Positions 35,396 through 45,070 of a stretch of DNA of 64,000 nucleotides are shown piece after piece. How positions within the stretch are numbered: position 1 is the stretch's first letter; every line of letters begins with the position of its first letter. Both the position numbers and the translations under genes were made by a program. The DNA comes from Rasiella rasia (GTDB lineage: Bacteria > Bacteroidota > Bacteroidia > Flavobacteriales > Flavobacteriaceae). The stretch lies in NCBI RefSeq assembly GCF_011044175.1, contig NZ_CP049057.1, positions 1,069,501-1,133,500 on the forward strand, written 5' to 3'. The notes under the pieces are model-generated. The model saw only the letters and a list, made by a program, of their open reading frames with translations. It was not told where the DNA came from and did not search any database.

Positions 35396-38356
35396 ATGAA
35401 AAACCGACTTCTCTGGGTGCTGTTTTTATTCAGCGTGACCCTCACCTCGGCACAAGAGTACTTCCCTGACAACGGGGGGCTTAAAGAGCAAAACACAAAC
35501 TACACGGCTTTTACAAACGCTACCTTATATATTACGCCTACAGAGGTGGTAAAAAACGGTACCTTACTAATTCAGAATGGTAAGGTAATAGCTGCCGGAA
35601 AATCGGTACGTGTTCCTTCTAATGCTATTACTATTGATTTGCAGGGTAAGTACATCTATCCTTCCTTTATAGATCCGTATACCGATTTTGGTGTAGCCAA
35701 GCCCAAAAGAGAAGGAGGCGGTCGTCGTTCTCCACAGTACGAAGCCTCTCGAGATGGATTTTACTGGAATGACCACATCATGCCCGAAAATGAAGCCATT
35801 TCAAAATTTAAGTACGACAAAAAGAAAGCTGATGCTTTTAGAAAAGCTGGCTTTGGCGTATTAAATACACATATCATGGACGGTATTGCCCGTGGTACTG
35901 GGGTACTCGTAGCGCTTAATGATGATGAAGGAGCAGGTATAAGAATTATTAATGACCAGAGTGGGCAGTATTTTTCATTTAGTAAAAGTGTAGCCAGCAG
36001 ACAATCGTACCCTACCTCACTTATGGGTGCCATGGCATTGTTAAGACAAATGTATAGCGACGCTGCTTGGTATGCGAAAGGAAATTCTAAAACCAAAGAC
36101 CGTTCGCTAGAAGCTTTAAATGCAAATAAAAACCTTGTTTCTTTTTTTGAAGCAGGTAGTAAAGACAATAATCTACGCGCAGACAAAATTGGTGATGCAT
36201 ATGGTATAAATTATATAATTGTTGGTGGTGGCGATGAATATGAAATGCTAGAGGCTATCAAATCTAGTAATGCCCGATATATCATTCCGCTAAATTTTCC
36301 CGATGCTTATGATGTAAGTGATCCGTATGCCGAAAAGTACTTGAGCATAGAAGACATGCGCGAATGGAACCAAGCGCCGATGAACCCTAAATGGTTATCT
36401 GATGAAGGAGTACAATTTTCTCTAACCACTTTCGAATTGAAAAACCCTTCAGAATTAAAGGGGAATCTTACAAAAGCCTTTAATTATGGATATGACGAGA
36501 CAAAAGCGTTAGAAGCACTTACCACAATTCCTGCAGCTTTCTTAAATGCGTCTGATAAAATAGGCTCGTTACAGCCAGGACGGTATGCAAACTTCTTAAT
36601 TGCCTCTGGTCCTATTTTCGATAAAGAAACAACGCTTTATGAGAATTGGGTACAGGGACAAAAGAATGTGATAAACACAAAAGATCAAAAAGACATACGT
36701 GGAAATTATAAAATTTCAGCAGGAGGAAAAACCTATGACGTAAAGTTAAGCGGTGACATTGCCAAAATGAAATCGGAAGTATCTATTGGTGATACTAAAT
36801 ATCCGTCAAAAGTGAGTTACAGTGATAATTGGGTAAGCTTAAGCTTCACAGACGAAGCCAGTAAAGAAGTATTTCGCACTACTGGAATTATTCCAAAAGA
36901 CGGTCAGAACTTTTCAGGTAAATTACTACTGCCTTCTGGGGGAGAACAAGATTTTACAGCCATAAAGCAAAATGGTAGTAGTGCAGACGAAAAGAAAGAT
37001 AAAGAAGATAACCAAAAACCAAATGAGGTAGTACCTATTACTTACCCCAATGTAGGGTACGGATTTACAACCAAGCCACGCCAGCAAAATATGTTGTTTA
37101 AGAACGCTACGGTTTGGACAAGTGAAGCTAGTGGCATCTTAGAAAACACAGATGTACTTGTTAAAAACGGTAAAATTGTATCTATTGGCAAGAATCTAAG
37201 TGCTGGAGGAGCCACAGTTATTGACGCAACTGGCAAGCACCTTACCGCTGGAGTGATAGATGAACACTCGCACATTGCAGCGCTCTCTATTAATGAAGCT
37301 GGTCATAATTCTTCGGCAGAGGTTACTATTGAAGATGTTGTAAATCCTGAAGACATAAATATCTACAGGAATTTAGCCGGTGGCGTTACCTCTATTCAAA
37401 TTTTACACGGAAGTGCCAATCCTATTGGAGGACGTTCGGCAATTCTGAAATTAAAATGGGGAGAAGATGCCGACGGATTGATTTATGATAACAGTCCGAA
37501 GTTTATCAAATTTGCCTTAGGTGAAAATGTAAAGCAAAGTAATTGGGAGAGCTATAGCCGATTTCCGCAGACACGAATGGGAGTAGAACAGATGTATGTA
37601 AACTATTTTAATCGCGCCAAGCAATACGAAGCGGAGAAAAATAGTGGAGCCGACTACCGATACGATGAAGAGATGGAGGTTTTAGTTGAAATCTTAAACG
37701 GCGAACGTTTCATTAGTTGCCATAGTTATGTGCAGAGTGAAATAAATATGCTAATGAAAGTAGCAGAGCGTTTCGGCTTTACCATAAATACTTTCACGCA
37801 CATTCTTGAAGGATACAAAGTTGCAGACAAAATGAAGCAACACGGTGTTGGAGCCTCTACCTTTAGTGATTGGTGGGCGTATAAATTTGAAGTAAATGAT
37901 GCTATACCTTACAATGCGGCGATAATGGCAGATCAAGGCCTTGTGGTTGCTATTAATAGTGACGACAGGGAAATGTCTAGAAGACTAAACCAAGAAGCTG
38001 CAAAAAGTGTAAAGTACGGAGGTATGAGCGAAGAAGAAGCCTGGAAAATGGTAACTATTAATCCGGCAAAGCTCTTGCACATAGACAATAGAACAGGAAG
38101 TATTAAAGAAGGAAAAGACGCAGATTTAGTACTATGGAGTGATCACCCGCTATCGGTATACGCCAAAGCTGAAAAAACAATCATTGATGGCGTTACGTAT
38201 TTTGATGCCGAGAAAGATAAACAGATGCGGCAGCAAATAAAAAACGAGCGTACCAAGTTGGTAAAATTAATGCTAGACGAAAAGAACGGTGGAGGTAAAA
38301 CTCGAGCACCAAGAGGAAGAGATAAAAGAGAATTTCACTGTGAAACCATTAACTAA
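35396..38356 (+). CDS. Exported tandem amidohydrolase, N-domain degenerate
   Basis: Protein of 986 residues with a signal peptide (about 1-20) and two amidohydrolase-superfamily halves. In the N-terminal half (about 40-435) the metal site usually formed by HxH is FIDPYTDFG, and the later His and Asp ligands are absent too, so this half is probably inactive. The C-terminal half (about 565-975) has an intact set: GVIDEHSHIA (HxH), ISCHS, NTFTHILEG and AINSDD (Asp). Between them is a beta-rich segment (about 445-530). The tail is basic. The following gene (6 bases later) encodes a related one. Metal-dependent hydrolysis of an amide or cyclic amide bond outside the cytosol is inferred; the substrate is unknown. 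Confidence 0.87.
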   Translation: MKNRLLWVLFLFSVTLTSAQEYFPDNGGLKEQNTNYTAFTNATLYITPTEVVKNGTLLIQNGKVIAAGKSVRVPSNAITIDLQGKYIYPSFIDPYTDFGVAKPKREGGGRRSPQYEASRDGFYWNDHIMPENEAISKFKYDKKKADAFRKAGFGVLNTHIMDGIARGTGVLVALNDDEGAGIRIINDQSGQYFSFSKSVASRQSYPTSLMGAMALLRQMYSDAAWYAKGNSKTKDRSLEALNANKNLVSFFEAGSKDNNLRADKIGDAYGINYIIVGGGDEYEMLEAIKSSNARYIIPLNFPDAYDVSDPYAEKYLSIEDMREWNQAPMNPKWLSDEGVQFSLTTFELKNPSELKGNLTKAFNYGYDETKALEALTTIPAAFLNASDKIGSLQPGRYANFLIASGPIFDKETTLYENWVQGQKNVINTKDQKDIRGNYKISAGGKTYDVKLSGDIAKMKSEVSIGDTKYPSKVSYSDNWVSLSFTDEASKEVFRTTGIIPKDGQNFSGKLLLPSGGEQDFTAIKQNGSSADEKKDKEDNQKPNEVVPITYPNVGYGFTTKPRQQNMLFKNATVWTSEASGILENTDVLVKNGKIVSIGKNLSAGGATVIDATGKHLTAGVIDEHSHIAALSINEAGHNSSAEVTIEDVVNPEDINIYRNLAGGVTSIQILHGSANPIGGRSAILKLKWGEDADGLIYDNSPKFIKFALGENVKQSNWESYSRFPQTRMGVEQMYVNYFNRAKQYEAEKNSGADYRYDEEMEVLVEILNGERFISCHSYVQSEINMLMKVAERFGFTINTFTHILEGYKVADKMKQHGVGASTFSDWWAYKFEVNDAIPYNAAIMADQGLVVAINSDDREMSRRLNQEAAKSVKYGGMSEEEAWKMVTINPAKLLHIDNRTGSIKEGKDADLVLWSDHPLSVYAKAEKTIIDGVTYFDAEKDKQMRQQIKNERTKLVKLMLDEKNGGGKTRAPRGRDKREFHCETIN

Positions 38357-38362
38357 GACATC

Positions 38363-39652
38363 ATGAAAAAGTATATATCTATCATTTTAGCGCTAGTTAT
38401 TGGAAGCGCAGTAGTTGCACAACAAACACCTGCTCCTGTTCAGAAAGAGGTGATAACAATCTCAGGAGCCACCGCTCACCTAGGAAACGGATCTATTATT
38501 GAAAATAGTGTGATCGTATTTGAGAACGGCAAGATTACCGCTATTGGTAATGCTAGTACTCCAACAAAGGGAAGAACAATAAATGCACAAGGTAAGCACG
38601 TATATCCCGGGTTTATTGCTCCTGCCAAATCGTTAGGACTAATAGAAGTAAACTCAGTACGCGCAAGTGACGATCAGGACGAGTTGGGTGAATTTATCCC
38701 TAACGTACGTAGCTTAATAGCCTACAATGCTGAGAGCAAAGTAGTTGAAAGTATGCGACCAAACGGAGTGTTACTCGGTCAAATTGCACCGCAGGGAGGA
38801 GCTATAAGTGGTACCTCTTCTATCGTACAATTTGACGCTTGGAATTGGGAAGATGCAGCAATTAAAGTAGATGACGGCATACACCTTAACTGGCCTAACA
38901 GCTTCCGTCGAGGCAGATGGTGGTTAGGCGAAGATCGTGGCTTTAAACCAAATAAAGATTACGCAAAGCAAATTCAAGAAGGTGTCGATTTTATACAAAA
39001 CGCAAAAGCTTACGGTTCTGGAAAAGCAGGAGAACAACCAAATGAAGCCTACAAAGCCATGCAGGGTTTATTTAATGGTAGTCAGAAACTCTACGTATAC
39101 GTGCACGGTGAAAAAGAAATGATTGATGCCGTTACTACAGCAAAAGAAAATGGTATTAACAATGTGGTAATTGTGGGTGGATACGAAGCCTATAAAATTA
39201 TTCCTTTTCTAAAGAAAAACAACGTTCCTGTTTTAGTACGTCAGCCACACGCCACGCCTCAGCGAGACGACGATGATTACGACATGCCTTACAAACTGCC
39301 AAAATTATTGGTAGATGGCGGACTGTTGGTTGGATTGCAAAACGCAGATATGAGTAATTTTCAGACCAGAAATCTACCTTTTTATGCAGGTCATGTTGCA
39401 GGCCAAGGACTTGACAAGGAAAAAGCATTACAACTCATTACTGGAAATACTGCGGAAATTTTAGGCATTTCAGACAGTTACGGCACATTAGAAATTGGTA
39501 AAAGTGCTACTTTGTTTATAAGTGAAGGAGATGCGTTGGATATGCGTACAAATGTCTTGACGCATGCGTTTATCGACGGTCGAGAAATTTCTTTGGAAAC
39601 CCACCAAACAGAGTTATGGAAGCGATATATGGAAAAGTATAGCAGAGAGTAA
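38363..39652 (+). CDS. Exported amidohydrolase paralogue lacking the HxH metal site
   Basis: Protein of 429 residues with a signal peptide ending near AVVAQQ (about residue 20), matching the amidohydrolase fold: ENSVIVFENGKITAIG, GKHVYPGFIAPAKSLG, VHGEKEMIDAV, VLVRQPHATP, and C-terminal TGNTAEILGI..GTLEIGKSATLFI. The HxH position is APAKS, without ligand histidines, and the usual final Asp region reads LQNADMSN. Like the N-half of the preceding gene it is probably not a classical hydrolase. Six bases separate the two genes, so they are cotranscribed and may form a complex, as active and support subunits. Confidence 0.85.
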   Translation: MKKYISIILALVIGSAVVAQQTPAPVQKEVITISGATAHLGNGSIIENSVIVFENGKITAIGNASTPTKGRTINAQGKHVYPGFIAPAKSLGLIEVNSVRASDDQDELGEFIPNVRSLIAYNAESKVVESMRPNGVLLGQIAPQGGAISGTSSIVQFDAWNWEDAAIKVDDGIHLNWPNSFRRGRWWLGEDRGFKPNKDYAKQIQEGVDFIQNAKAYGSGKAGEQPNEAYKAMQGLFNGSQKLYVYVHGEKEMIDAVTTAKENGINNVVIVGGYEAYKIIPFLKKNNVPVLVRQPHATPQRDDDDYDMPYKLPKLLVDGGLLVGLQNADMSNFQTRNLPFYAGHVAGQGLDKEKALQLITGNTAEILGISDSYGTLEIGKSATLFISEGDALDMRTNVLTHAFIDGREISLETHQTELWKRYMEKYSRE

Positions 39653-39754
39653 TGCTCTTGGACTAGCGTAGTGTTAAAATAGTGACTGGTGAAAGATAAA
39701 ATTGTTTATCTCTTCATTATAAAATTTGAAAATCTAAAAAATTATACTAATTCC

Positions 39755-40231
39755 ATGAAACCTGCCACAGCTGTACAGCTTCGCAAAGAAGTGAAATTTC
39801 GCTCAAAGGAGGAATTGGAAGCATTGTGCTTGCGATTGGCGCGATTTAAAAAAGAAAATAAAGAGCTTCTCACCTATTTACTATTTGAAGCCGATCATGA
39901 AGACAGTTATGTAGCCGAAGTAAAAGATCATATTTCTGCTCAATTTGATGCCATAAACGCGGCAAAATTCTACTATGTAAAGAAAAGTATTCGGAAAATA
40001 CTTCGGGAAACAAAAAAGTACATTCGATACTCCCCTGTAAAAGAGACGGAAGTAACGTTATTGCTGCATTTTTGTGAAACCATGATCCATTTCAGCAGTA
40101 GCATAAAACGCAGCAAAACCATGATGGCATTGTACGAACGACAGTTGCAATTGATAGAAAAAAAAATTGAAGATTTACATGAAGATCTTCAGCATGACTA
40201 TTTATACGAATTAAGAGAATTACCAAGATGA
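39755..40231 (+). CDS. Helical protein of unknown function
   Basis: Cytosolic protein of 158 residues that I do not recognise beyond common occurrence in Flavobacteria. The start at ATG 39755 (MKPATAVQLRKEV) is preferred over GTG at 39689, because the added residues are low-complexity and not conserved-looking. Nearly the whole chain is predicted helical, rich in Lys, Glu and Leu, with a KFYYVKKSIRKILRETKKYIRY stretch carrying alternating basic residues. It ends in an ATGA overlap with the ArsC-like gene, indicating translational coupling. Confidence 0.75.
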   Translation: MKPATAVQLRKEVKFRSKEELEALCLRLARFKKENKELLTYLLFEADHEDSYVAEVKDHISAQFDAINAAKFYYVKKSIRKILRETKKYIRYSPVKETEVTLLLHFCETMIHFSSSIKRSKTMMALYERQLQLIEKKIEDLHEDLQHDYLYELRELPR

Positions 40232-40569
40232 TTACAATATATCATAACCCAAGGTGTAGCAAATCGAGACAAGGACTGGCCATTGTTGAAGCTAGCGGAC
40301 AAAATTTTGAAGTGGTAAAGTACTTAGACATTCCCTTTTCCGAAGAAAAGCTTCTAGAAGTAGTAAAACTGCTAGGTGTAAAACCCATAGATTTGGTTCG
40401 AAAAAATGAAGCCATCTGGAAAGAACAATTTAAAGGTAAAACAATCTCTGATGGCGAAGTGATTTCGGCCATGATAGCTCACCCCAAATTAATTGAGCGT
40501 CCAATCGTTGTAAATGGTAATAAAGCTGTTGTTGGCAGACCTCCAGAAAGCATTTGTGATATTTTATAA
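40228..40569 (+). CDS. ArsC family protein (arsenate reductase-like)
   Basis: Thioredoxin-fold protein of 113 residues with the catalytic cysteine in HNPRCSKSR (Cys10) and the substrate-side arginine segment LIERPIVV followed by VVGRPPESI. These match glutaredoxin-dependent ArsC/YfgD-type reductases. No arsR, acr3 or arsB gene is nearby, so a role in arsenate resistance is not supported by context; many such proteins are redox proteins of unknown substrate. The start overlaps the previous stop by 4 bases. Confidence 0.9.
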   Translation: MITIYHNPRCSKSRQGLAIVEASGQNFEVVKYLDIPFSEEKLLEVVKLLGVKPIDLVRKNEAIWKEQFKGKTISDGEVISAMIAHPKLIERPIVVNGNKAVVGRPPESICDIL

Positions 40570-40654
40570 TTTGTCCGGCTTTTTTTAACAAAACTTTGTA
40601 GTTTCTAGGTTAAACCCACCTGTATTTTAGCAGTCCAACATCCAAATAAAATTC

Positions 40655-43111
40655 ATGAAACTACTTACCAGCCTACTTGCGTTACTTTTTAGCGCTTTTT
40701 TAATAGCTCAAACCGACGTTACCGCAACAGGAAAAGTACTTGAACAAGGTACTAACTATCCACTAGAATATGCAACGGTATCATTTATAGACGCCACTGG
40801 AAAAACTGTCACAGGTGGGATTACCGATGTAGACGGAAATTTTTCAATAGACATTCCTTCTGGTACGTATACGGTAAAATATGAGTTTATAAGTTATAAA
40901 TCTATTCAAAAACCCAACCTGCAAATTCAACAGGCTACCACGCTACCTACAGTCTATCTTTCGTTAGATTCTGAAAGTTTAGATGAAGTGGTGGTACGTG
41001 CCGAGACAACAGAAGTTCAGATTAGGCTAGATAAAAAAGTATATAATATAGGAAAAGACCTTACTACAAGTGGTGCCACCGTAAGTGATGCATTAGGGAA
41101 TGTACCTTCTGTAACCGTCGATGTAGATGGTGCAATTAGTCTAAGAGGTAATGAAAATGTACGTATTCTAATTAATGGAAAACCTAGTGCCATTGCCGGG
41201 TTTGGTAGCACCGATGCCCTACGTCAACTTCCGGCAGATGCTATTGAACGTGTTGAAGTAATTACATCACCCTCTGCTAGATACGATGCAGAAGGAACTG
41301 CTGGTATCCTTAATATTATACTACGGAAAGAGAAAACATTGGGGCTAAACGGCTCTGTACAGGCAAATTTAGGGGTTCCTCTAAGTAGTGGTTTAACTGG
41401 TAATATTAACCTAAGAACCGATAAATTCAATATATTTAATACAACAGGGGTACGCTATAACAAGTCTCCTGGTAACGCCTATTTTGAAACTCGATATTTA
41501 ACGGCGAATGCTTCTAACCCGTTAGTGACAGAAGACCGCGAGTATGACCGATTAAATCGCGGATTTAATACCAACTTAGGAATTGAGTATTATTTAACCG
41601 ATAAATCTTCAATTACAGCTTCGGGATTTTTGCGATTGGGAGACGACGAAGATGTCACTACCAATTTAACAAAAGAGTTTGACGCGGCTAATGTACTTGC
41701 TATTGAACGAAGTAGAATAGAGACTGAAACTGAAGAAGACACCAGTCTTCAATTCTCGTTAAATTACGTGAACAATTTCGACACAAATGGTCACAAACTT
41801 ACCATAGACTTGCAAGCAGAAGATGATGCAGAAACAGAGACTTCTTTTATTGATGAGTTTAATACGTTTCCTACCAACGAGTTACTACCCGCAGAATTTA
41901 TTACGCAAATAGAAGACCAAAATGAATATTTAGTACAAGCAGATTATGTACGACCTATTGGGGAGAATGCGCAATTTGAAGCGGGCTACCGTGGTAATTT
42001 TGAGAAAACAGTAACAGATTATTTGCTTACCGAGCAGCTAACGCCAGGCGGAGCCTTTGTAAGAAACGATAGCTTGTCTAACGTATTTACCTATGAAGAG
42101 AACGTAAACGCCCTTTACACTCAATATGGGAACAAATTTGGAAAGTTCTCTTTCCTATTAGGACTAAGATTAGAAGACACCCAATTAAAAGGAGAAGTTA
42201 CTGGAGAAGATATTACAAGTAATGACGATTTCAACGTAAACTTTGATAACAGCTATACAGGGTTATTCCCAACAGTAAATGTTGTCTATGAACTGGGAGA
42301 ACGTGAAAATGTTACACTAGGATATAACCGTAGAATTAATCGTCCGCGTGGATTTTTTATTAACCCATTCCCTTCTAGAAGTAGTGAGGCTAATGTTTTT
42401 CAAGGAAATCCTAGCTTACGTCCTGCTTTTGCAAATGCATTTGATCTAGGGTATTTAAAAAGATGGAGCAAATTAACACTCACAACATCTGTATACTACC
42501 AGCGTGAAACCGATGCTTTTGAGCGAGTGAGTGAAGATACTGGTGAAGTAACGCCAAACGGTGTTCCTATTATTAGAACCATTCCGTTTAACTTAGCTAC
42601 TAATGAACGCTACGGTTTTGAAGCAGGTGTTTTGTACAATCCAGCAAAATGGCTACGTCTTAATGGTAGTTTCAACTTCTTCGGATTTAAAACTGTAGGT
42701 ATATTTAACGATGTGGACTATGGTACAGAAAACACCAGTTGGTTTGCACGTGGAAGTAGTAAAGTAACACTTCCGTATAAGATAGATTGGCAGACCACTG
42801 CATTTTACAGAGGCCCAAGGATTAATGCCCAGGCCGAAACAGAAGGTATGTTATCTGTAAATCTAGCTTTCAGTAAAGATATTATGAGCGACAATGCTAC
42901 AATTGGGTTTAATGTAAGTGATTTACTAAATTCAAGAAAAAGAAACACTACTACAATTACTCCATCTTTTGAAAGTGAGTCTGAGTTTCAATGGCGTGAA
43001 CGACAGTTTAATTTAAGTTTTACCTATAGATTCAATCAGAAGAAAGAACGTCAACGTGGAGGAAGAGGCGATGGAGATTTTGACGGCGACGATGGAGACT
43101 TTGGAGATTAA
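40655..43111 (+). CDS. TonB-dependent receptor-like outer-membrane beta-barrel protein
   Basis: Outer-membrane transporter of 818 residues. A signal peptide (about 1-18) is followed by a CarboxypepD_reg-like beta-sandwich (about 22-110: GKVLEQGTNYPLEYATVSF), a plug domain (about 120-225, with DALGNVPSVTVDVDGAISLRG and INGKPSAIAG), and an OMP_b-brl_3 type barrel. The barrel strand QFNLSFTYRF is followed by a short Arg/Gly/Asp-rich tail. The sequence lacks an obvious TonB box. The ligand is unknown; no SusD partner is adjacent, so sugar import by a SusCD pair is unlikely. Confidence 0.9.
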   Translation: MKLLTSLLALLFSAFLIAQTDVTATGKVLEQGTNYPLEYATVSFIDATGKTVTGGITDVDGNFSIDIPSGTYTVKYEFISYKSIQKPNLQIQQATTLPTVYLSLDSESLDEVVVRAETTEVQIRLDKKVYNIGKDLTTSGATVSDALGNVPSVTVDVDGAISLRGNENVRILINGKPSAIAGFGSTDALRQLPADAIERVEVITSPSARYDAEGTAGILNIILRKEKTLGLNGSVQANLGVPLSSGLTGNINLRTDKFNIFNTTGVRYNKSPGNAYFETRYLTANASNPLVTEDREYDRLNRGFNTNLGIEYYLTDKSSITASGFLRLGDDEDVTTNLTKEFDAANVLAIERSRIETETEEDTSLQFSLNYVNNFDTNGHKLTIDLQAEDDAETETSFIDEFNTFPTNELLPAEFITQIEDQNEYLVQADYVRPIGENAQFEAGYRGNFEKTVTDYLLTEQLTPGGAFVRNDSLSNVFTYEENVNALYTQYGNKFGKFSFLLGLRLEDTQLKGEVTGEDITSNDDFNVNFDNSYTGLFPTVNVVYELGERENVTLGYNRRINRPRGFFINPFPSRSSEANVFQGNPSLRPAFANAFDLGYLKRWSKLTLTTSVYYQRETDAFERVSEDTGEVTPNGVPIIRTIPFNLATNERYGFEAGVLYNPAKWLRLNGSFNFFGFKTVGIFNDVDYGTENTSWFARGSSKVTLPYKIDWQTTAFYRGPRINAQAETEGMLSVNLAFSKDIMSDNATIGFNVSDLLNSRKRNTTTITPSFESESEFQWRERQFNLSFTYRFNQKKERQRGGRGDGDFDGDDGDFGD

Positions 43112-43130
43112 AAAACACAAAATACCCCAC

Positions 43131-43165
43131 AAAAAAAGGAGCTCAAGTTGAGCTCCTTTTTAATT
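43131..43165. terminator. Bidirectional terminator between the receptor gene and the 57-residue protein
   Basis: Stem AAAAGGAGCTC / GAGCTCCTTTT (43134-43144 with 43150-43160), 5-base loop, A's to the left and T's to the right. Confidence 0.88.
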
Positions 43166-43181
43166 ATATCTAGACGGCTGT

Positions 43182-43355
43182 TTAACTTGCCTCTCTTTCT
43201 TTTCTTTTCGCTTCACGCTTTAATTTGAAATTTTCTAGTAAAGCTCCACCAATCCAATAAGGAATAAAAGAAACTAAGAAAATCATTAACCAAAAACCGA
43301 TTGTTAAAATGGTTAAAAATGCTAAAAATCCTAAATACTGATCAAAGTCGAACAT
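43182..43355 (-). CDS. Small membrane protein, 57 residues
   Basis: Translating the minus strand from ATG at 43353-43355 to TAA at 43182-43184 gives 57 residues: an aromatic N-terminus (MFDFDQYLGF), one or two hydrophobic helices (about 8-40) and a highly basic C-terminal tail (NFKLKREAKRKEREAS). Support for a real gene is an exact TATCTTTG box 20 bases upstream (43376-43383), a matching bidirectional terminator 22 bases after the stop, and lack of any competing gene. It diverges from fumC across 146 bases. The function is unknown. Confidence 0.72.
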   Translation of the reverse strand: MFDFDQYLGFLAFLTILTIGFWLMIFLVSFIPYWIGGALLENFKLKREAKRKEREAS

Positions 43356-43375
43356 AATCTGCGTGTTTTGCTAGG

Positions 43376-43383
43376 CAAAGATA
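43376..43383 (-). promoter_or_regulatory. Predicted -7 box for the 57-residue membrane protein
   Basis: Minus-strand TATCTTTG, exact consensus, 20 bases before the small gene's ATG. Confidence 0.5.
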
Positions 43384-43473
43384 ACAAGGTTTTCTCTAAA
43401 AAAACAAAAATTAATTCCTATTTATCCACAACAATTAAACAGTTGGGTTCTTGAGTAGGCTTTTGTCTTTTTG

Positions 43474-43481
43474 TAACTTTG
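43474..43481 (+). promoter_or_regulatory. Predicted -7 box for fumC
   Basis: TAACTTTG, exact TAnnTTTG match, 20 bases before the ATG at 43502. It rules out the in-frame start at 43451. Confidence 0.5.
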
Positions 43482-43501
43482 CAACCTCTAATAGTAAGAC
43501 A

Positions 43502-44896
43502 ATGAACTACCGAATAGAAAAAGACACCATGGGCGAGGTTCAAGTACCTGCCAATAAGCTTTGGGGAGCTCAAACACAACGCTCTCGTAATAACTTCAAA
43601 ATTGGGGCTGCTGGGTCCATGCCGTTAGAAGTAGTCTACGGATTTGCATATCTGAAAAAGGCGGCAGCGTATACCAACTGTGAATTGGGGGTACTTTCCG
43701 AAGAAAAAAGAGATTTAATTTCTAAGGTCTGTGATGAAATTTTAACTGGAATGCATGATGATCAGTTTCCATTGGTAATTTGGCAAACTGGAAGCGGTAC
43801 CCAAAGTAACATGAACGTAAATGAAGTGATTGCCAATCGCGCACATCAATTAGCGGGAAAAACAATTGGAGAAGGTGATAAAACATTACAACCTAACGAC
43901 GACGTAAATAAGAGTCAGTCTTCTAACGATACCTTTCCAACTGGAATGCACATTGCCGCGTATAAAAAAATTGTTGATGTTACCATTCCTGGCGTAGAAC
44001 AACTACATGCTACACTCGTTAAAAAATCTAAGGACTTTAAAGATGTTGTAAAAATTGGACGTACGCACTTAATGGACGCAACTCCATTGACACTCGGACA
44101 AGAATTTAGTGGATATGCATCTCAGTTAGACCATGGTTTACGCGCGTTGAAAAATACGTTGGCACATCTTTCTGAACTTGCCTTAGGAGGAACTGCTGTG
44201 GGAACAGGAATTAACACGCCTACGGGATATGCTGTAAAGGTAGCCGAGTATATTGCAAAATTTACAGAGTTACCGTTTGTAACCGCAGAGAATAAGTTTG
44301 AAGCACTAGCTGCACACGATGCGATTGTAGAAACGCATGGTGCGTTAAAACAACTTGCCGTTTCGTTAAATAAAATTGCAAATGATATTAGAATGTTAGC
44401 AAGTGGCCCAAGAAGCGGGATTGGTGAAATAACGATTCCCGCTAACGAACCTGGCTCATCTATCATGCCCGGTAAGGTTAATCCAACACAATGCGAAGCC
44501 CTTACTATGGTTTGCGCACAAGTAATGGGTAATGATGTAGCTATTGGAGTTGGTGGTATGCAAGGTCACTACGAGTTAAATGTATTTAAGCCCCTAATGG
44601 CTGCAAATATTTTGCAATCGGCTCAGCTAATTGGAGATGCCTGTGTCTCTTTCGATGAACATTGCGCAGCGGGAATAGCACCTAATTCTGAAGTAATTCA
44701 GAAAATGTTGAATAATTCGTTAATGCTAGTTACTGCCCTGAACACTAAAATTGGGTATTACAAAGCAGCCGAAATAGCAAATACCGCACACAAAAATGGT
44801 ACTACTTTAAAAGAAGAGGCCATAGCCCTTGGATATCTCACATCTGACGAATTTGATGCTTGGGTAAAACCTGAAGATATGGTCGGGGAAAAATAA
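43502..44896 (+). CDS. fumC: Fumarate hydratase, class II
   Basis: Iron-independent fumarase of the TCA cycle, a homotetramer in the cytosol. The 464 residues from the ATG at 43502 fit the class II length; the longer reading from 43451 would include the promoter box. Motifs visible are [18 protein letters not shown] in the N-terminal half, [18 protein letters not shown], and the signature [20 protein letters not shown] with the catalytic serine loop. A perfect hairpin follows. The nearby gene for a 57-residue membrane protein is divergent. Confidence 0.97.
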   Translation: MNYRIEKDTMGEVQVPANKLWGAQTQRSRNNFKIGAAGSMPLEVVYGFAYLKKAAAYTNCELGVLSEEKRDLISKVCDEILTGMHDDQFPLVIWQTGSGTQSNMNVNEVIANRAHQLAGKTIGEGDKTLQPNDDVNKSQSSNDTFPTGMHIAAYKKIVDVTIPGVEQLHATLVKKSKDFKDVVKIGRTHLMDATPLTLGQEFSGYASQLDHGLRALKNTLAHLSELALGGTAVGTGINTPTGYAVKVAEYIAKFTELPFVTAENKFEALAAHDAIVETHGALKQLAVSLNKIANDIRMLASGPRSGIGEITIPANEPGSSIMPGKVNPTQCEALTMVCAQVMGNDVAIGVGGMQGHYELNVFKPLMAANILQSAQLIGDACVSFDEHCAAGIAPNSEVIQKMLNNSLMLVTALNTKIGYYKAAEIANTAHKNGTTLKEEAIALGYLTSDEFDAWVKPEDMVGEK

Positions 44897-44914
44897 TTTT
44901 TATAACATACGTTT

Positions 44915-44953
44915 AAAAGCTCTTACAAATACTTATTGTAAGAGCTTTTTGTT
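44915..44953 (+). terminator. Terminator after fumC
   Basis: Stem AAAAGCTCTTACAA / TTGTAAGAGCTTTT broken only by the loop (44915-44928 with 44936-44949), then T-rich sequence. Confidence 0.9.
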
Positions 44954-45070
44954 TTTACCGAAATGTATAGATTATTAAAAAACACATAAAAATATCGATT
45001 AAATGCAGATTTATTAGTTGAAATGTAATTTTTGCGTATATTGGACTACCCAAATAATTAAAACCAACTT

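Noticed and set aside
35396-39652. Degenerate amidohydrolases as pseudogenes
   Set aside because: Both frames are full-length with intact signal peptides and close spacing; only the metal ligands are missing.
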